DNA of 64,000 bases. Source: Puffinus mauretanicus. Taxonomy: Eukaryota > Chordata > Aves > Procellariiformes > Procellariidae. Positions 60,999-64,000 of the stretch are shown piece by piece. A program made the translations under genes and the position numbers. Below the pieces are notes generated by a model. The model was not told the DNA's origin. It saw only the letters and a list, made by a program, of their open reading frames with translations, and did no database searches. The first letter of the stretch is position 1, and each line of letters opens with the position of its first letter. The stretch lies in contig JAJKFH010003627.1 of assembly GCA_023333565.1 (NCBI GenBank), positions 6,553,501 to 6,617,500 of the forward strand, in the 5' to 3' direction.

Positions 60999-61839
60999 CT
61001 AAGTGCCCTCTTACCCCAGCTAGGTCAGGCGGAACAGCAGGGAGGCAGCAATGCAAGATGCAGAGAGGTGCAGAAAAACAGATAAACCAACCTGCAGTGG
61101 TGCAAGCAGCACCACTGGAGTTAAGATTCCTCTCAGGTATACAGAGAGCTCTAGAAAAGTGTACCTGGACTACTCTGGTCTTCCAGACCACAGCATGAGT
61201 CGTCTCAGCTGCCTGCAGTACTCTTCTGCTTAAGATGCAGATGCCTCACCAGGCTGCTGAGGGAGCCAGAGGAGAGGAACAGAAGAGATGCCTGGAGGTG
61301 CAGTAAGTCGCAATCCCTATGTTTTTATGTGATTTTATCTCACCCCTGAAGTTTCATCCTACTGCTCTGGAACTCATTGATTGACTTAAATGCAATGCTG
61401 CACCAATTTGCAAGCATGCATCTCCTTCCTGCACCACAATACAACCAAAGAAATAATTTCCTTTTAAGTCAGAGAGAATAATCTAATTCTTCAGGAAAAG
61501 ACCAGCATTACTGGCTTTTAAGGCAATAGATATACCGGAAACTTCTATGAAAGGGGAGCTAGAGAGCTGGGCAGTTGAGCTAGAGAGCTTGGGAATAACC
61601 AAGGAGTCTAATAGTCACAAGTAATCTATACAGGTCGGTTTTAAATAGCCCATTTTCTGAGCACAAGATATTGGTCTCCTTTTAGAAAATGTAAATGTGT
61701 TGTGCTGCAGAACTGTTTCAAAGACAGATGCACAGAGCTGTTTGTTCAGTGTTCTTAATCCAAACAAACAGTTGCATACTCTTACCTACAACATAAGTCT
61801 CTCATCTTAAGACTCTGGCCAAGAAAAATATTTTCCTAG
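60999..61839. other. gene-free single-copy DNA
   Basis: Nothing recognised apart from a repeated GAGCTAGAGAGCT motif near 61557-61569 and 61578-61590. Confidence 0.5.
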
Positions 61840-62660
61840 CTAGTTTGTTATGAAAATGTTTGAATAAAAGAAGCAACATCAATAACTTATGTAAAAACTT
61901 CAACCTCTAATCAGCTGAGCTTTAATAAGGTTTGAGATAACAGCACATGCATTTTGCCAAGAGTATAAAATAATCATAAAATATTATAATTGATGTGCTG
62001 TTCTGGTTTATTACATCTCACAAACTAGATAGTTGATTACATGGAAGAAAACCTTTTGGACCTTTTGTTAACATATTGTAATAATTAATAGCCATTATTT
62101 GGATTTGGGGAATTGCAGTGAGGGTTTTTGTTTGTTGGGGTTTTTTGTTGGTTTGGTTTGGGGGGATCTTTATTATTTTAACAGCCTGTACAAATTTGGC
62201 CAAAGACTCAAATCTCTCTGAAATCAAATGAAACTATTTATGGCACAAAGATTTGGCCCATAGTGTTTTGAAAGAAGTGGAGATGGCAGAGCTTAATTCC
62301 TGCTCAAATTAAACCCTCAAAATAGAGAGGAAGGAAAAAAAAGGCCCAAACTGCAAATAAACCCTTGACAATAAGTTACACCAAGTTGTTTCCTTTTTGG
62401 AAGGTAGTGAGCTGCAAATAATTGCTAATAAAAGGTTCACTGTGTTTGGTGAATACAAATCTTTATTTAGTGGCTGCAGAGCAAGTCTTTTTCTTGCTCT
62501 CTTGACAGTTTAACTACACGCCAACAATATTTGCTTAAAGTCTTTGGCTCCATTAATCTCAAACCCTGCTACACAGATTGCCAAAGCTGATGACAAACCC
62601 CAGTTAGCATGGATCATCTACTTGCCCATGACAATATTTTTCCCATGACATTAAAAGGAT
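61840..62660. promoter_or_regulatory. AT-rich candidate regulatory block
   Basis: Varied AT-rich DNA with TAAT/ATTA cores (GCTGAGCTTTAATAAGG, AATAATTAATAGCC, GCAAATAATTGCTAATAAAAGG) and no open frame of note, interrupted by a G/T-only run (62122-62165). TGCAAATAATTGC at 62414-62426 is close to a homeodomain/POU composite. Function is inferred from texture only. Confidence 0.25.
62122..62165. repeat. G/T-only stretch, 44 nt
   Basis: Only G and T on the plus strand, with runs of 3, 4 and 6 G separated by T runs. A quadruplex is conceivable on the G-rich strand, though most G runs are only two long. Confidence 0.7.
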
Positions 62661-64000
62661 GTTTTTTTCCCCAAAGAAGGCACAAGTCTATGGATTCTCA
62701 AGAAGGTTTGAAAAGATAAGTCTATGGCTTAAGGTGACTGATAGAGATAGCTGGGGACTACATGGAAACAAGGAGGAGGAAGAATACCCTTGCACTCTAA
62801 TTGGCTTTTTTGTTTGCTCACAGTTGCTTCTAATATGGACAGATCTCCATAAGAAAACACAAAATTAGCACCTGTTAGGACAACTTAACCTTCAGGGAGA
62901 AAAGCAAACATCCTTGGGTTGTCAAGATTTTGAAACAAAGGTTACAAAGGAGGTGAGTTTTTTTCTGGATTGTTTTAACCCCTTCTTGCAACATGCTGCA
63001 GCTCATTAATGAAGGTCCACCACTGATTGTTAGCAACCCTCTTCTGAAATATGGTACATGAAGCAGCACCATAAAATGTGGGACTAATTAATAATATCGT
63101 CATACCCTGAGTATCAGATGGGGAAAATATGTGCATGTTAAAAGCATTATCAAGGGAAACTGAGGCATGGTAAGAAAAATAATCGCTTATCCTCTGCCCC
63201 CTCATGACCAGCAAAGTTAAGAAGAGACATTCACCAGTTGTCCCCATTATGAGTCCTACAGCTTAGTAGAGAAGAGCTTGAAAGCACTACTGCTTTAGCT
63301 ATTTTTACAGCCACTCTCACTAAAATGGCTAATGGGAGGCAAATGGGGTTGGTTCATTAATGTTTGGGCAGCCAGAGATACAATATAGGAACAGGGAATT
63401 GGAAGAGATGCCTTGGCCTTGTCATTCAAAGTAACCCTGCCATTTAAACCCTTGTGTAACCCATGCTTTCCTGGTCCCTACCTCTTCAGCTGTCAGCCTG
63501 GTACTGGAAGGTCCCATTTATCATGGATAGACACTCTCTTATGTCCAGTTCAAATTTACATGTGACAACAATAGCTTCAGTTGTTCCTGAGCCAACACCA
63601 GCCTTTCTCTGAACTCTCTCAGACACCTGGACTCCCATGGTATTTACTCCATGACTATGTTCTCCTCACAAGATGTGTTGGGGAGCGGGATGCAGGTATT
63701 TGCAATGCCCTTCCTCCAGCCCAGCCCAGCCAGGGCAGCACCACCTGGAAGACGACTGTTCTCCTCTCCCCACCACACTTCATAAGAAGGTGCAACGATG
63801 CTTTGTGCCCACTCGCTCTGCTGAGTAACACAGAGCTCAGCTGCCTCTCTAGACAGGAATAGCATCCAGCAATGACTTCTCACTTTCTTCTTGAGAAAAA
63901 ACTTCTCAGAGCCAGAAAATTTAAAGCAAACCCAGCAATTAAAAAATCAGTTCTGCGTCCTTTTTCCTGACTCATCAGCAGGTGTTTTGGCTGAAACCAC
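62661..64000. other. gene-free single-copy DNA, right end
   Basis: No gene is supported. GGGAAACTGAGGCATGG at 63159-63175 recalls the antisense MIR tail, but the flanks do not fit. The frames are 93 codons or fewer. The window ends in ordinary sequence. Confidence 0.5.

Noticed and set aside
63120..63185. GGGAAACTGAGGCATGG as a further MIR relic
   Set aside because: Only about 17 bp fit, and neither flank follows the element.
1..64000. CRISPR array, operon, prophage, toxin or other prokaryotic system
   Set aside because: There are no regularly spaced direct repeats, no compact directional genes and no ribosome-binding-site pattern. CR1 and MIR relics show vertebrate nuclear DNA.
1..64000. 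Endogenous retrovirus or LTR
   Set aside because: No paired long repeats, primer-binding site, polypurine tract or gag/pol-like frame was recognised.

Overview
The window reads as nuclear DNA of a bird (or a close archosaur relative) and looks like a gene-poor, intergenic or long-intronic stretch. No protein-coding gene, rRNA, tRNA or prokaryotic feature can be supported. Open frames are short (longest about 200 codons), overlap on both strands, run through poly-A/poly-T tracts and show no recognisable domains. The organism call rests mainly on two CR1 LINE 3' ends: one antisense near 3.25 kb with the avian 'GGTTGGAAAAGACCT ... GATCATCGAGTCCAACC' signature, one sense near 46.4 kb. Young repeats are otherwise almost absent and no Alu, L1 or B1/B2 element is seen, which fits a compact avian genome.

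Layout. 0-8 kb: mixed single-copy DNA with a homeodomain-type palindrome block (1.1-1.5 kb) and the first CR1. 8.0-8.9 kb: CpG-rich island-like DNA containing, on the minus strand, a TATA-like box, an open frame and a good splice donor in the right order; this is the best candidate for an undescribed transcript start, but it is unproven. 9-25 kb: AT-richer DNA with a palindromic MITE-like relic (9.0 kb) and two MIR-type SINE relics (12.5 and 19.4 kb). 25-36 kb: blocks that look like conserved non-coding elements, one with a SOX-site cluster near 25.66 kb, three further MITE-like relics, a G14 tract and a MIR relic at 35.1 kb. 36.1-37.1 kb: two CpG-dense patches. 38-46 kb: a hairpin with 12-bp arms, a cluster of AT-rich homeobox-site blocks (39.5-40.9 and 43.1-43.9 kb) and a long homopurine tract. 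46-58 kb: the second CR1, an old diverged CR1 interrupted by T-runs (47.9-48.2 kb), a 55-nt pyrimidine tract that resembles a splice acceptor, an unusual CpG-containing island in AT-rich DNA (56.85-57.0 kb) and another MITE-like relic. 58-64 kb: a purine-rich stretch, a sense MIR relic at 60.9 kb and a further AT-rich block.

Functionally, the window is best read as regulatory or structural DNA: scattered candidate enhancers and orphan CpG-rich patches in a gene desert or large intron. The neighbouring gene cannot be identified from the sequence. Repeat family names are assigned from remembered consensus patterns, not from a search. CpG and motif counts were made by eye.
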